From Paludibacteraceae bacterium (lineage in GTDB: Bacteria > Bacteroidota > Bacteroidia > Bacteroidales > Paludibacteraceae), in the NCBI GenBank assembly GCA_016302585.1, contig JAEDNI010000001.1:1-64000 (forward strand): a stretch of 64,000 nt of DNA, given 5' to 3'. The translations under genes and the position numbers were made by a program. Positions 26,612 to 36,162 of the stretch are shown here, one piece after another (positions within the stretch are counted from its first letter, which is position 1; each line of letters starts with the position of its first letter). Below the pieces are notes generated by a model that did no database searches, had not been told where the DNA came from, and saw only the letters and a list, made by a program, of their open reading frames with translations.

Positions 26612-27377
26612 GACGGCTTTTGCCGAAGAATGGCAGAAAGACCTGTTTGACCAGCAGATATGCGAGTTAGGCGTCGATACAATAGATCAGAATGATTACT
26701 ATATCCAGTCAGATACATGGGAGCGCGTTCAGAAACAGATAGAAACTTTATGCGCTAACAGCACAGGAGCGACGCTAATTGAAGCCGAAGCTTGCGAGGA
26801 TAAGAACTGGAATGAGACATGGGAACTGGACCATCCGATAGAGGAACTGCCGTTAGGCATTCGCATCGTACCCCATTGCGCGTTCGGAGCCGGACATCAT
26901 GAGACGACAGCGATGATGATAGAAGCCTTAATGAATTTCAAATGTCAAATTTCAGATTTCAAGTTTAAGGTCCTTGACCATGGTACAGGCACCGGTGTGC
27001 TGGCTATCTTCGCAAAGCGTTTAGGTGCAACGCATGTACTGGCTATCGATATTGATGAGAAGAGTGTGATCAATGCGCAGGAGAACGCAGCGATAAACGG
27101 AGAAGAGATAGAGGTGCGATTAGGAGATCGTATTCCGGAAGACGCAGGTGCTTTCGATTTGATATTAGCCAATATCCATCGGAATATCCTACTGGCGAAC
27201 ATGGCCTTGTATGCAGCGCATCTGAAACAAGGCGGACAAGTATGGCTCAGCGGATTCTATGATACAGATTGCGAGGTATTGATTCAAGCTGCAAATGCGA
27301 AGGGATTAGCGCCTATTGCCACGCATGCCAATCATGAATGGCGCATGATACAATTGCAAAAATCAAGCAATAGATAA
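26586..27377 (+). CDS. prmA: Ribosomal protein L11 methyltransferase
   Basis: SAM-dependent trimethylation of ribosomal protein L11. The 263-residue protein has an N-terminal substrate domain, the linker CAFGAGHHETTAMMIEAL typical of PrmA, the SAM site VLDHGTGTGVLAI and the catalytic-region ILANIHRNIL (NPPY-like position). A 35-bp heptad array (26937-26971) lies exactly between the linker helix and the SAM motif and adds about a dozen residues (NFKCQISDFKFK) not expected in the family. ATG at 26586 lies inside folC. Confidence 0.92.
   Translation: MLYHVLHIKTAFAEEWQKDLFDQQICELGVDTIDQNDYYIQSDTWERVQKQIETLCANSTGATLIEAEACEDKNWNETWELDHPIEELPLGIRIVPHCAFGAGHHETTAMMIEALMNFKCQISDFKFKVLDHGTGTGVLAIFAKRLGATHVLAIDIDEKSVINAQENAAINGEEIEVRLGDRIPEDAGAFDLILANIHRNILLANMALYAAHLKQGGQVWLSGFYDTDCEVLIQAANAKGLAPIATHANHEWRMIQLQKSSNR
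26937..26971. repeat. Heptad repeat inside prmA
   Basis: Five units of TTCAAAT type (TTCAAAT, GTCAAAT, TTCAGAT, TTCAAGT, TTAAGGT), 35 bases, in the coding region just before the SAM-binding motif. Confidence 0.82.
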
Positions 27378-28075
27378 TGAAGCATTTAACAGAAAAATTC
27401 ATCCCGATGTGGGAACTCAATCCCCTTTGGGCGACGTTAACGGAAGAGGAGCGCAAGACTGTAGCGCAACATGTGGAGATCGTGCAGTACGAGAAGAACG
27501 AACAGATCCGTAATGAAGGCGAGGAATCGCAGTATATCTGGATGTTGCTAAGTGGGAAAGTACGTATTTTCAAAGAGGGTATCGGTCAACGTATGCAAAT
27601 TATTCGCTTGCTGAAACCCTACGATATCTTCGGTTATCGCGCTTGTACCTCCCGCGATGTATATAACTCAAGCGCCAGTGCGGTGGAGGCATGTAACCTC
27701 TATCGTTTAGACCGGGAGATCTTTAACCAGTTGGTGCAGACCAACGGTGCGTTATGCTATCAGATTCTATTGATGATTGCGCGCGACTTAGCGGTGTCAG
27801 AACGTCAGACGGTAAACCTCACGCAGAAACATATTCGCGGCCGATTAGCAGAGAGTCTACTGTTGCTGCTGAAGAACTACGGTTATGAACAAGACGGACG
27901 AACGATAGCGATGTTACTGCCGCGCGAAGACTTGGCCAATATGAGTAATATGACCACCAGCAACGCCATTCGCACGTTGAGTCAGTTTGCACAAGAAGGC
28001 TTGTTAACGCTCAACGGCCGCCACATCCAGATTCTGGACGAGAAGGAATTGGAAAAAATTTCACGCTTAGGATAA
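27377..28075 (+). CDS. Crp/Fnr family transcriptional regulator
   Basis: A 232-residue regulator with an N-terminal cyclic-nucleotide-binding-like beta roll (about residues 15-130; GEESQYIWMLLSGKVRIF) and a C-terminal winged helix (RGRLAESLLLLLKNYG; recognition region MSNMTTSNAIRTLSQFAQEGLL). No Fnr-type N-terminal Cys cluster is present, so oxygen sensing through an iron-sulfur cluster is unlikely. Its ATG overlaps the prmA stop by one base, and a strong terminator follows. Targets unknown. Confidence 0.9.
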   Translation: MKHLTEKFIPMWELNPLWATLTEEERKTVAQHVEIVQYEKNEQIRNEGEESQYIWMLLSGKVRIFKEGIGQRMQIIRLLKPYDIFGYRACTSRDVYNSSASAVEACNLYRLDREIFNQLVQTNGALCYQILLMIARDLAVSERQTVNLTQKHIRGRLAESLLLLLKNYGYEQDGRTIAMLLPREDLANMSNMTTSNAIRTLSQFAQEGLLTLNGRHIQILDEKELEKISRLG

Positions 28076-28080
28076 GACAA

Positions 28081-28110
28081 AAAAAAATCGCCTCAATTGG
28101 CGATTTTTTT
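28081..28110. terminator. Bidirectional terminator between the Crp/Fnr and M23 genes
   Basis: A perfect 12-bp stem with a six-base loop: AAAAAAATCGCC (28081-28092) pairs with GGCGATTTTTTT (28099-28110), giving a T tract on both strands between convergent genes. Confidence 0.92.
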
Positions 28111-29074
28111 AATCCATCATATTACCCATATTGGAGGATATCTGTACCATCAGATCATACTCCTCGGGACTGAGATCATAGAAATAGAAGTTACGCGGGT
28201 CGATGGGGCGTCCCATATAATGCACTTCGTAGTGTAAGTGCGGACCGGTTGATTTACCAGTGTTACCCACTAAGGCAATGACGTCACCACGTTTCACTTT
28301 CTGACCTACCTTCACTTTCCGCTTTGAGCAGTGTGCGTAGCGGGTCGCGTAGTTGAAACCATGGTCTATCTCCACGGTCTCTCCGTAACCTTGACGCCAA
28401 CCCGAATAAGTCACTACGCCATCACCCGTAGCAAAGATATCGGTACCAACCGGAGCAGAGAAGTCCATACCTTCGTGGAAACGACGAATATGATAGACCG
28501 GGTCTACACGCCAACCGTAACCGGAAGCCATGCGTTTAAGATCCTTATTGAGCACCGGTTGAATAGCCGGAATATTTTCCATACGCACTTCCTGATTCTT
28601 CGCCAATTCCAATATCTCATCATACGAACGGGCTTGCACATACAGTTCTTTCTCCAGGATATCCACTTTACGCTGGATATCTGCAGCCAACTGCGTATTG
28701 GTCATTCGCGCTAAGGAGTCATAGTACGACACCTGCTGCGCCGCACCCAGACGTGCACTGAGAGGAATCGGCTCTGCCCCTAACATTGCGCGATAGAGGT
28801 TATCATCACGCTGCGACAGATCGGCCATCACAATCTGCATCTGGTCTACTTGCTTCTCCAGCACCTCCATCTGCGCAGATAAGTTGCGGTTATACTGCAT
28901 CAACGAGGCCTCACGGGGTGAGGGAAAGAAATATAAGAAGACGTAGAAGAACAATACGCCTAAACATACACCGCTGATGATATAACCTCCAGACCGACGT
29001 AGCCAGTATCGGAAGCCATGCTCAATACGCTCTAATTGCAGCGTCTCGGGGTTAATACGATAGTGTTTTTTCAT
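28109..29074 (-). CDS. M23 family metallopeptidase, membrane anchored
   Basis: A 321-residue peptidoglycan hydrolase-like protein with one membrane segment (about residues 30-50), a coiled coil (about 60-165) and a C-terminal LytM domain. Zinc ligands appear intact: H200 and D204 in FHEGMDFSAP, and HLH at 279-281 in STGPHLHYEV. The layout matches envelope M23 proteins that cleave peptide cross-links or act as divisome activators. It is the last gene of the 40118-28109 run, overlapping the YgiQ-like gene by 4 bases. Confidence 0.93.
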   Translation of the reverse strand: MKKHYRINPETLQLERIEHGFRYWLRRSGGYIISGVCLGVLFFYVFLYFFPSPREASLMQYNRNLSAQMEVLEKQVDQMQIVMADLSQRDDNLYRAMLGAEPIPLSARLGAAQQVSYYDSLARMTNTQLAADIQRKVDILEKELYVQARSYDEILELAKNQEVRMENIPAIQPVLNKDLKRMASGYGWRVDPVYHIRRFHEGMDFSAPVGTDIFATGDGVVTYSGWRQGYGETVEIDHGFNYATRYAHCSKRKVKVGQKVKRGDVIALVGNTGKSTGPHLHYEVHYMGRPIDPRNFYFYDLSPEEYDLMVQISSNMGNMMD

Positions 29075-30789
29075 CTTTTTCTTTTTTTATCTTTCGATGG
29101 GTAACTTTTCTCCGGTTTATACCAGAAAAAATATTGGTTTTGTTGTTTTTTCTCTTCAGGTGTGCGCGCGACATAAACAGGTTCGCGCGTGTAAGGGTTA
29201 ATGCCGGTATAGAACATCGTTGTGGACAAAGTCATCGGTGTCGGCGTGAAGTCCTGCACCTGCTCCGGCTTATAATGCATCCGCTTCGTCTCATCCGCTA
29301 AGACTTGCATGTCATGCTTCGTACACCCCGGAAGGGAGGAGATAAAATATGGAATCAGTTGTTGCTTCAATCCTGCCTCCTCATTGATACGTAGGAACTG
29401 ATCTCTGAAACGCAGATAGTTGGACCATGCGGGTTTGCGCATCACTTTGAGTACGTTATCCGAACAATGTTCTGGTGCCACTTTCAGTCGTCCCGACACA
29501 TGGCGCGTGATGAGTTGGCGAGCATAAGCTTCGTTCATCAGGTCATAGCGGATACCCGAGCCAACGAATGCATGCTTGACATACGGCAGTTTATCCACCG
29601 TGCGATAGATATCCAGCACCGGCTCAAAATCCTGATTGAGATTCTTGCAAATATTGGGTTGCAGACAACTGGCGCGTGCACACTTCTCACAGATCGACAT
29701 GTCCTTGCCGTGCATAGCGTACATATTGGCAGAGGGACCGCCCAAATCCGATATGACACCATGCCAGTCGGGTAACTGACTCAGTTTCTCTATCTGTCGT
29801 AAGATAGACGTTTTGGAGCGGGATACAATTTGTTTGCCTTGGTGCGCCGAGATCGTACAGAATGAACAGCCTCCGAAGCAACCGCGATGCATGCAGACGG
29901 ACCATTTAATCATTTCATACGCCGGGATATGCTTATCCTTATATTTCGGATGCGGGGCATATTGGTACGGGAGATCATAGATGGCATCCAGTTGTTCGGT
30001 TGTAATCGGGGGATAAGACGGATTGACTACCACCCACTGCTTTCCTACCGGCTGCACAAGGGTAGTCTGATGTATCTTATTCGACTCGATCTCCATCAGA
30101 CGGAAGTTCTCCGCATGCTTGCGTTTATCGCGCAGCGCCTCTTCGTGCGAAGCCAGCATAATCGCGTCTTCTGGAATCTCCGATTTATCGCTTGTTAAGA
30201 ATGCTGTCTGAGGAATATCGTGTATGAAACCTCGATCTACAATCTCCTTCATGGCTTGTTCTCCCATGCCATATACCAGCATATCCGCTCCGCTATCTAC
30301 GAGGATGGAGGGCAGCAGTTTATCTTGCCAGTAGTCATAATGGGTGAGACGCCGCATGGAAGCCTCAATACCACCTATTACAATCGGTACATCCGGATAT
30401 AGCTGTTTAAGGATCTTACAATACGTTATGGTACAATAATCGGGTCGTGCCCCTGCTTTCCCCTCAGGGGTATAAGCATCATCGGAACGTCTGCGTTTAG
30501 CCGCCGTATAATGGTTTACCATCGAATCCATAGAGCCGGCAGAGACAGCGAAACAAATACGGGGTCTACCGAATTTTGTAAAGTCTCTAAAGTCCCCATG
30601 CCAATCCGGTTGGGGCACGATAGCTACCCTATAACCAGCTGCTTCCAATACTCTTCCCAACACCGCTGCACCAAAAGACGGATGATCGATATACGCATCA
30701 CCGGTGAAGAAGACAATGTCCACTTCATCCCAGCCGCGTAACTCCATCTCCTTGCGGGTGGTAGGTAAGTATTTGAGTAAATCAGCCAT
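29071..30789 (-). CDS. YgiQ family radical SAM protein
   Basis: A 572-residue protein of the YgiQ/UPF0313 family. The radical SAM cluster motif is CxxxCxxC at C304, C308 and C311 (CFGGCSFC), preceded by a B12-binding-like N-terminal domain with VIGGIEASMRR. A second Cys patch near residue 345 (CEKCARASCLQPNIC) is also typical of the family. The reaction is unknown. It is 31 bases downstream of dnaX. Confidence 0.92.
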   Translation of the reverse strand: MADLLKYLPTTRKEMELRGWDEVDIVFFTGDAYIDHPSFGAAVLGRVLEAAGYRVAIVPQPDWHGDFRDFTKFGRPRICFAVSAGSMDSMVNHYTAAKRRRSDDAYTPEGKAGARPDYCTITYCKILKQLYPDVPIVIGGIEASMRRLTHYDYWQDKLLPSILVDSGADMLVYGMGEQAMKEIVDRGFIHDIPQTAFLTSDKSEIPEDAIMLASHEEALRDKRKHAENFRLMEIESNKIHQTTLVQPVGKQWVVVNPSYPPITTEQLDAIYDLPYQYAPHPKYKDKHIPAYEMIKWSVCMHRGCFGGCSFCTISAHQGKQIVSRSKTSILRQIEKLSQLPDWHGVISDLGGPSANMYAMHGKDMSICEKCARASCLQPNICKNLNQDFEPVLDIYRTVDKLPYVKHAFVGSGIRYDLMNEAYARQLITRHVSGRLKVAPEHCSDNVLKVMRKPAWSNYLRFRDQFLRINEEAGLKQQLIPYFISSLPGCTKHDMQVLADETKRMHYKPEQVQDFTPTPMTLSTTMFYTGINPYTREPVYVARTPEEKKQQNQYFFWYKPEKSYPSKDKKRKR

Positions 30790-30820
30790 CGCTTACTATT
30801 CGGATCCGGATCCTACCCGG

Positions 30821-32548
30821 TTAATCAATCTGTAAATCCAATGTTTCTTTCAGTTGTGCGAGTGCAGGATTTTGTTCTGCCATAAGGGCATATTTTTCTT
30901 CCGCTGTAAACGCCATCTGCTCTTGATTAAACTCCGCCTGAATCAGTTCTATACTCAGGTGCTCGTTATGCAGTTGAGCACGCAATTGACGAAGTAAATT
31001 AGGCAGTGCTTTGCGCATTTCCGCCAATTGCCATGGGTTGGGCAGGACGATTTGCGCTTGTTGTTCACCAATCAGTTGCGGAGCATAAATCTCCATCAAC
31101 TCTTTCAGACGCAATTCCTCTTTATGGGCAGCCGCAAGACCAACCCATGCGTCTCTGAGTTGGTCAGCCGTAAAAGGGCGATTAGACTCCTCCTGTGCAG
31201 GAGTCTTAGTCATTGGTGATTGGTTATTGGTAGTGGATGATTGGTTTTCTTTTGGAGCCTCTTCTTTCTTCGCGCCGAAAGCCAAACCAATCTTCGGCAT
31301 CTTAGGGATGCTTGCTGTTGGAACACTTGGTTGACTAGTGGTACTAAGCTGTTCAGCTGGTTTAGCAGGCTCTGCGGGGTTAACAGGCTTTGCAGGATCA
31401 GCCGGTCTGGGTGCTGTTTTGGCTGTCTGTGGCGCCGATTGAGGCACATTTTGTACTACACCGAGTTGGCATAGTTTGATGAGCGCCAGTTCCACCGTTA
31501 GGCGTTTATTACGCGCTGTGCGATAATTGATATCACAGGTGTTGAGGATATCAAGGGCCTGGAAGATCCAGATAGGGTGACAACGCTTTGCCTGCTCCCC
31601 ATAGCGCGCACGAATAGAGTCTCCTATCTCTAATAACGGGAGAGTTTGCGGGTCTTTGCTGACCAGCACATCACGTAGGTGTTGCGCAAAACCAATCACA
31701 AAATGTCCGGCATCGAAACCGTTATTGAGTACATCGTTGAAGAGCAACAGCGTGCCCGCCACATCATGCGCCAGCGCTTTATCTACCAGCGAGAAGTAAT
31801 AGTCGGCATTGAGTACATTCAGTACGGCTATTGTCTGTTCGTAGGTGATGGTGTTTCCGCAGAAAGCCACTAACTGATCGAAGATAGAGAGTGCGTCGCG
31901 CATACCGCCATCGGCTTTCTGCGCCACTACGTTCAGCGCCTCTTCACTCACCGCGATACCTTCATTCGCAGCTACTTTCTGCAGGTAGGCGATGGTATCG
32001 GGTACGGTGATGCGATTGAAATCGTACACTTGACAGCGACTGAGGATAGTAGGCAACACCTTATGTTTCTCAGTGGTAGCGAGAATAAAGATGGCATACG
32101 AAGGGGGTTCCTCCAGCGTCTTCAGCAGTGCGTTGAATGCACCGGCAGAAAGCATATGCACCTCGTCGATGATATAAACAGAGTACTTACCAATCTGCGG
32201 CGGGATACGCACTTGATCAATGAGCGAACGGATGTCCTCTACCGAGTTGTTAGACGCCGCATCGAGTTCGTGGATGTTAAACGAACGCTGTTCATTAAAG
32301 GCCTTGCAACTCTCGCACTCGTTACATGCATCAAAGCCGTTTTGCGGATTGAGACAGTTGATGGTCTTGGCGAAGATACGGGCGCAGGTGGTCTTACCTA
32401 CTCCACGCGGACCGCAAAACAGGTATGCATGTGCCAGGTGATTTTGGCGAATCGCATTCTGCAGCGTCTGTGTAAGCGCTTGCTGACCCACCACGGACTC
32501 AAAGGTCTGCGGCCTGTACTTTCGCGCTGATACTACATAATTTTCCAT
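30821..32548 (-). CDS. dnaX: DNA polymerase III subunit gamma/tau
   Basis: Clamp-loader ATPase, 575 residues. Walker A is GPRGVGKTT (K52), zinc-binding cysteines are C65, C75, C78 and C81, and the DExx box is IIDEVHM, followed by domain III of gamma/tau. The linker after about residue 365 is Pro/Ala-rich (PAEPAKPAE) and contains a heptad array (31211-31245) read as NQSSTTNNQSPMTK. The C-terminal part (about 450-575) would be the tau-like region. The start lies within the preceding phosphopantetheinyl transferase gene (50-base overlap). Confidence 0.96.
   Translation of the reverse strand: MENYVVSARKYRPQTFESVVGQQALTQTLQNAIRQNHLAHAYLFCGPRGVGKTTCARIFAKTINCLNPQNGFDACNECESCKAFNEQRSFNIHELDAASNNSVEDIRSLIDQVRIPPQIGKYSVYIIDEVHMLSAGAFNALLKTLEEPPSYAIFILATTEKHKVLPTILSRCQVYDFNRITVPDTIAYLQKVAANEGIAVSEEALNVVAQKADGGMRDALSIFDQLVAFCGNTITYEQTIAVLNVLNADYYFSLVDKALAHDVAGTLLLFNDVLNNGFDAGHFVIGFAQHLRDVLVSKDPQTLPLLEIGDSIRARYGEQAKRCHPIWIFQALDILNTCDINYRTARNKRLTVELALIKLCQLGVVQNVPQSAPQTAKTAPRPADPAKPVNPAEPAKPAEQLSTTSQPSVPTASIPKMPKIGLAFGAKKEEAPKENQSSTTNNQSPMTKTPAQEESNRPFTADQLRDAWVGLAAAHKEELRLKELMEIYAPQLIGEQQAQIVLPNPWQLAEMRKALPNLLRQLRAQLHNEHLSIELIQAEFNQEQMAFTAEEKYALMAEQNPALAQLKETLDLQID
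31211..31245. repeat. Heptad repeat inside dnaX linker
   Basis: Five units of CATTGGT type (CATTGGT, GATTGGT, TATTGGT, AGTGGAT, GATTGGT) in the low-complexity linker of dnaX; on the coding strand it reads Thr/Asn/Ser-rich. Confidence 0.8.
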
Positions 32549-33110
32549 ATGCTATGCTGTATATATATTTCTCTTTTTCAAAGGTCTCGATGTTCGATTC
32601 TCGATTATCGATTACTGTTTGCAATTGTTCAAACGATTGTATTCCTACTCCCTGTGCTTTGACGATGGCCTCTTTCAGGGTCCATAACCGCGTAAATTCC
32701 CTATCGCTTTCGATTTTTGATTTTTGATTTTTGATTTTTGATTGCTCAAATTTATTCATCGTTCGCGCGAGCAAGTCGTCGTCGGCATGGCGGATCGCTT
32801 CTATGTCAATTCCTATCGGATGCTCATCTATGGCTACGGCGATACCGTGTTTGCAATGACTGATACTGAAATATGGTCCGTTCGGCCAAAAAGGTTTTCC
32901 GTACTCGTTATAGCACCAATCCTCTAACCCAAAACCCTTATTCTGCAAGCTCTCCGCGAGCATCATCCACGATTTGAGGCAACAGAACTGACCGAAGATA
33001 TGCTTATAACGCAAGGCCTGTTCTCGCCGTTGAGTATTGACGAGCGGTAACAGCCTTTGCACCTCTTCGTCTGTACACTCCTCCATCCTATCAAATATCG
33101 CGATGTGCAT
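32499..33110 (-). CDS. 4'-phosphopantetheinyl transferase superfamily protein
   Basis: Transfers phosphopantetheine from CoA to carrier proteins. The 203-residue protein has the Sfp-type motifs ISHCKHGIAVAI, PIGIDIEAI (metal-binding Asp/Glu) and RLWTLKEAIVKAQG. Two heptad arrays sit in its coding region: one adds EQSKIKNQKSKIESD directly before the WTLKEA motif, the other VIDNRESNIETFEK in the C-terminal part. It overlaps the RND pump by 20 bases and dnaX by 50. No PKS/NRPS or acpP gene is nearby, so its carrier protein cannot be told. Confidence 0.9.
   Translation of the reverse strand: MHIAIFDRMEECTDEEVQRLLPLVNTQRREQALRYKHIFGQFCCLKSWMMLAESLQNKGFGLEDWCYNEYGKPFWPNGPYFSISHCKHGIAVAIDEHPIGIDIEAIRHADDDLLARTMNKFEQSKIKNQKSKIESDREFTRLWTLKEAIVKAQGVGIQSFEQLQTVIDNRESNIETFEKEKYIYSIAYGKLCSISAKVQAADL
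32584..32616. repeat. Heptad repeat 1 in the phosphopantetheinyl transferase gene
   Basis: Units GTCTCGA, TGTTCGA, TTCTCGA, TTATCGA and a partial TTACTG, in the C-terminal coding part. Confidence 0.78.
32710..32744. repeat. Heptad repeat 2 in the phosphopantetheinyl transferase gene
   Basis: Five units, near perfect: TCGATTT, TTGATTT three times, TTGATTG. It is exactly 35 bases and lies just upstream (in coding sense) of the WTLKEA motif. Confidence 0.88.
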
Positions 33111-36100
33111 AAACTTTCCAATAGACGACAGGAAGGATGGTAACAGTCAGCGGCAGGGTGAAGATCGTCCCGAAACAAATCACCACACCCATCGGCATCC
33201 AAAGACTCGTAGCCGCAATAATCATTGGCAACACACCAAGGGCTGTAGTAGCACTGGTGAGGAAGACCGGTCGCATACGTCGTTGACCAGCATAGAAAGC
33301 GGCTTCACGATAAGTGAGATGTTTGGATTTTCGGCAGTCCTCAGCGTATTCGTACATCATGATGGCATTTCGGACGATAATACCGATCAGACTGACAATA
33401 CCTAACACAGCTGTGATGGATATATCGAGTTGGAATATCCACAAACCTAACATCGCGCCGAAGACGCAGAGTACGGAACTGGAAAGGGCCAGCAGCGCCA
33501 AACCGATCTTACCAAAGTGATACAGCAGTAAGATCAACATCACAGCCAGTGCAGCCACAATAGACCAGAAGATCTGTGGGAGTATCATATCATTGATCTC
33601 CGTTAAGCCGCCGTAAGTGATGCTTACCCCTTCGGGCAAATCCGTAACATGCTTATCCACCCATTCGCGCACTTTCTTTTCGGCAGATACCTGACTGGTC
33701 GAGCCGCATAGGTCGGAACCCACCGTGATAGTTCGTACGGCATTTCGACGTTCGAGATGGGTATGATGCCAAGTGGGTTCGATAGAGGCTACCTGCCGCA
33801 GCGGCACCCAAATCCCGGGAATTGCTGTAGGTACCTGAATTGCACCTAACTCATCTGTGTTCATCTCGCTCACACCGGCCGTATAGAGTACAACAGGTAC
33901 ACTGTAAGAACCTTCGTACAAGGTTGTGATGGTGGCGCCTTGCGTAGCCTGACGCAGATATAGGGATAGAACAGTCTGGGTGATACCTAAACGTGTCGCC
34001 TCGTCGGGTTTGAGCACGATACGCGTTGAAGGTGCCATGTTACTATAATCGGAATGTACCCATTGCAGTTCGGGTTGCTCCATCATGAAGCGGAAGATAC
34101 TATCGGCAATAGGGGCCATCTTCTCCCAGTCGTCGCCTTGTACACGCACCTCCAGCGGGTTTCTTACAGACTGATAGTCCAGTTGTTTGAAACGCGCATA
34201 AGCGTTCGGGAAATAATTCTCATAGCGACGGCTGTACTCTTTGAGGACCTGTCCGGTAGCATGGCTGGACTTCGTGTTCACAATGAGCTGTGCGTAGTTG
34301 GTAGCCGGTGTCTGCGGCGTATAAGTTGCATGGAAACGCGGGGAAGACTGACCAATGAAGGACGTCACACTCGTCACACGCTGATCGGCACGCAGGATGG
34401 TCGCTAAACTATCCGCTACTGCTGCACTCTCTTCGAGTGGTGCTCCGTCGCGTAAATGAATCTCTACGGCAAAGAACTCCCGTTCTGCTTTCGGCAGCAG
34501 TTGCAGGTTCAGGCGTGTAAGCAGGAAGATACCGATACCTAAGGCACCGCCTAACATACACAAAACAATAATCGGTTTGTCGAAACAACGCTGCAGCAGT
34601 TTCTTATAACTATCCTGCAACCAGGTGAAGAACTTATTCTGGATTCGTTCGAAGCGATTCAGTTCCTCTTCCTTGCGTTCGCGAATGAAGCGGAAGGAAA
34701 GATATGGTGTCACCCAAGTCGCATAGAAGATACTGGCAACTAAAGCAAAGAGGACGGCCCATGGGAAGAGTTGTACGAACTCCCCTAATGGACCTGTGAT
34801 GATACGCGTCATGGGGAAGAACATACCGCATATCGCCATGGTAGCCAAGGACATTGGGACAAACAGCATACTCGTGCTAACCACAGCGGAGTACCACCGC
34901 GAGTGTCGACGAGCTAATTGGTTCGTATAGCCGTCAATGACAATGACGCTATCGTCCACGATCATTCCCAAAACGAAGATTAGGGCTGCCAGCGTGACGG
35001 TATTCAACTCGATACCCGTGACAAACATCAGTCCGATACAGATTGCAGTGCAGACAGGTAGACCTGTCGCCGCTATGAGGGCCGTACGTAACGGGAAGAA
35101 CATCAGCATGACGGCTATCACCACGAGGATAGAGATGATGATGTCTCGTAAGAACGATACGACGGAGTCGTTTACTACCTTCGGCTGGTCTGTGATACGA
35201 TGGAACCGTATATCGGGCGGCAGCATGGCAGCGGCTTGAGCCAGTTGTTTATCTACTTCTTGGCCAAAGGCCACGATGTTATTCCCGGGCACCATTTCCA
35301 TGTTCAGGATCAGACAGGGTGCTCCGTCAAACTCGACGTACTGTTTGGGCTTCTGATAGCGCCGTTCGATCGTCGCAATGTCTTTGAGGCGTATGGTAGC
35401 ACCGGTAGCAGGATCGGACCAGACGATCTGTTCCTGCAGTTCGTATTCCGACTGATAGGGGATCACCACTTGCAGCGCACCGCTAGCATCGTTGTCGCCA
35501 CCTATGGTGCGCAGCCCCTGCAGGGCTACTTGTGCTTCGAGAACAGACGGACTGATGCCGTAGGCCGATAGACGTTCCGGATTGATGGTGATGGCTATCT
35601 CTTCTGTCTGCTGACCCATGATGCACAGTTTACCCATCTCGGGGATAGTGCGTAGAGTCGAACAGATTTGCTTGGCGTACTGCTCCAGTTCACGGGGACT
35701 GCGTTCCGCACTCTCCACCGCAATAAGCAGAGAGGACGTGTTCCCGAAATCATCAATGAGTAAGGTCTGGAGAACACCTTGCGGCAGTTGAGTCTTCTGC
35801 AGCAGTGGTAGGCCGGCACGAATCTTATTCCATGCCTTATCGCCATCTACGCCGTGCATGCGTAGCATGACATAGACGTAGGAAAAACCGTCCTCACTAT
35901 TACTATACGTAAGGGACTTATCGACTGCTTCGAAGGAATTGATATAATCCTCGAGGGGTATGGTCACCTGCTGCTCCACCTCACTGGCGGTAGCACCCGG
36001 ATAGAGAGCTACTACTAAAGCTTGACGGAGGGTGAACTGCGGGAACTCATCTTTGTTCATCTTCGGCAACGAATAGATACCGAAGGTCATAAGGATGAGG

Positions 36101-36162
36101 AACAGCGCGATCACCAGACCGTGCCTCCGCATCGCTATTTCTATGTGTTTACTTGTTTTCAC
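33091..36162 (-). CDS. RND efflux pump inner-membrane subunit (AcrB/HAE1-like)
   Basis: A 1023-residue proton-driven exporter with the RND duplication: membrane helix 1 near 15-33, a periplasmic porter domain, helices 2-6 near 335-490, a second periplasmic domain, and helices 8-12 at the end. Helix 4 contains GMIVDDSVIVIDGY, with the paired Asp of proton-translocating RND pumps. The helix 2 motif is less conserved than in AcrB, so this may be a divergent HAE1/CzcA-like branch. It is just downstream of its adaptor (36149) with a 14-base overlap; no outer-membrane channel gene is linked. Confidence 0.93.
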   Translation of the reverse strand: MKTSKHIEIAMRRHGLVIALFLILMTFGIYSLPKMNKDEFPQFTLRQALVVALYPGATASEVEQQVTIPLEDYINSFEAVDKSLTYSNSEDGFSYVYVMLRMHGVDGDKAWNKIRAGLPLLQKTQLPQGVLQTLLIDDFGNTSSLLIAVESAERSPRELEQYAKQICSTLRTIPEMGKLCIMGQQTEEIAITINPERLSAYGISPSVLEAQVALQGLRTIGGDNDASGALQVVIPYQSEYELQEQIVWSDPATGATIRLKDIATIERRYQKPKQYVEFDGAPCLILNMEMVPGNNIVAFGQEVDKQLAQAAAMLPPDIRFHRITDQPKVVNDSVVSFLRDIIISILVVIAVMLMFFPLRTALIAATGLPVCTAICIGLMFVTGIELNTVTLAALIFVLGMIVDDSVIVIDGYTNQLARRHSRWYSAVVSTSMLFVPMSLATMAICGMFFPMTRIITGPLGEFVQLFPWAVLFALVASIFYATWVTPYLSFRFIRERKEEELNRFERIQNKFFTWLQDSYKKLLQRCFDKPIIVLCMLGGALGIGIFLLTRLNLQLLPKAEREFFAVEIHLRDGAPLEESAAVADSLATILRADQRVTSVTSFIGQSSPRFHATYTPQTPATNYAQLIVNTKSSHATGQVLKEYSRRYENYFPNAYARFKQLDYQSVRNPLEVRVQGDDWEKMAPIADSIFRFMMEQPELQWVHSDYSNMAPSTRIVLKPDEATRLGITQTVLSLYLRQATQGATITTLYEGSYSVPVVLYTAGVSEMNTDELGAIQVPTAIPGIWVPLRQVASIEPTWHHTHLERRNAVRTITVGSDLCGSTSQVSAEKKVREWVDKHVTDLPEGVSITYGGLTEINDMILPQIFWSIVAALAVMLILLLYHFGKIGLALLALSSSVLCVFGAMLGLWIFQLDISITAVLGIVSLIGIIVRNAIMMYEYAEDCRKSKHLTYREAAFYAGQRRMRPVFLTSATTALGVLPMIIAATSLWMPMGVVICFGTIFTLPLTVTILPVVYWKVYAHRDI

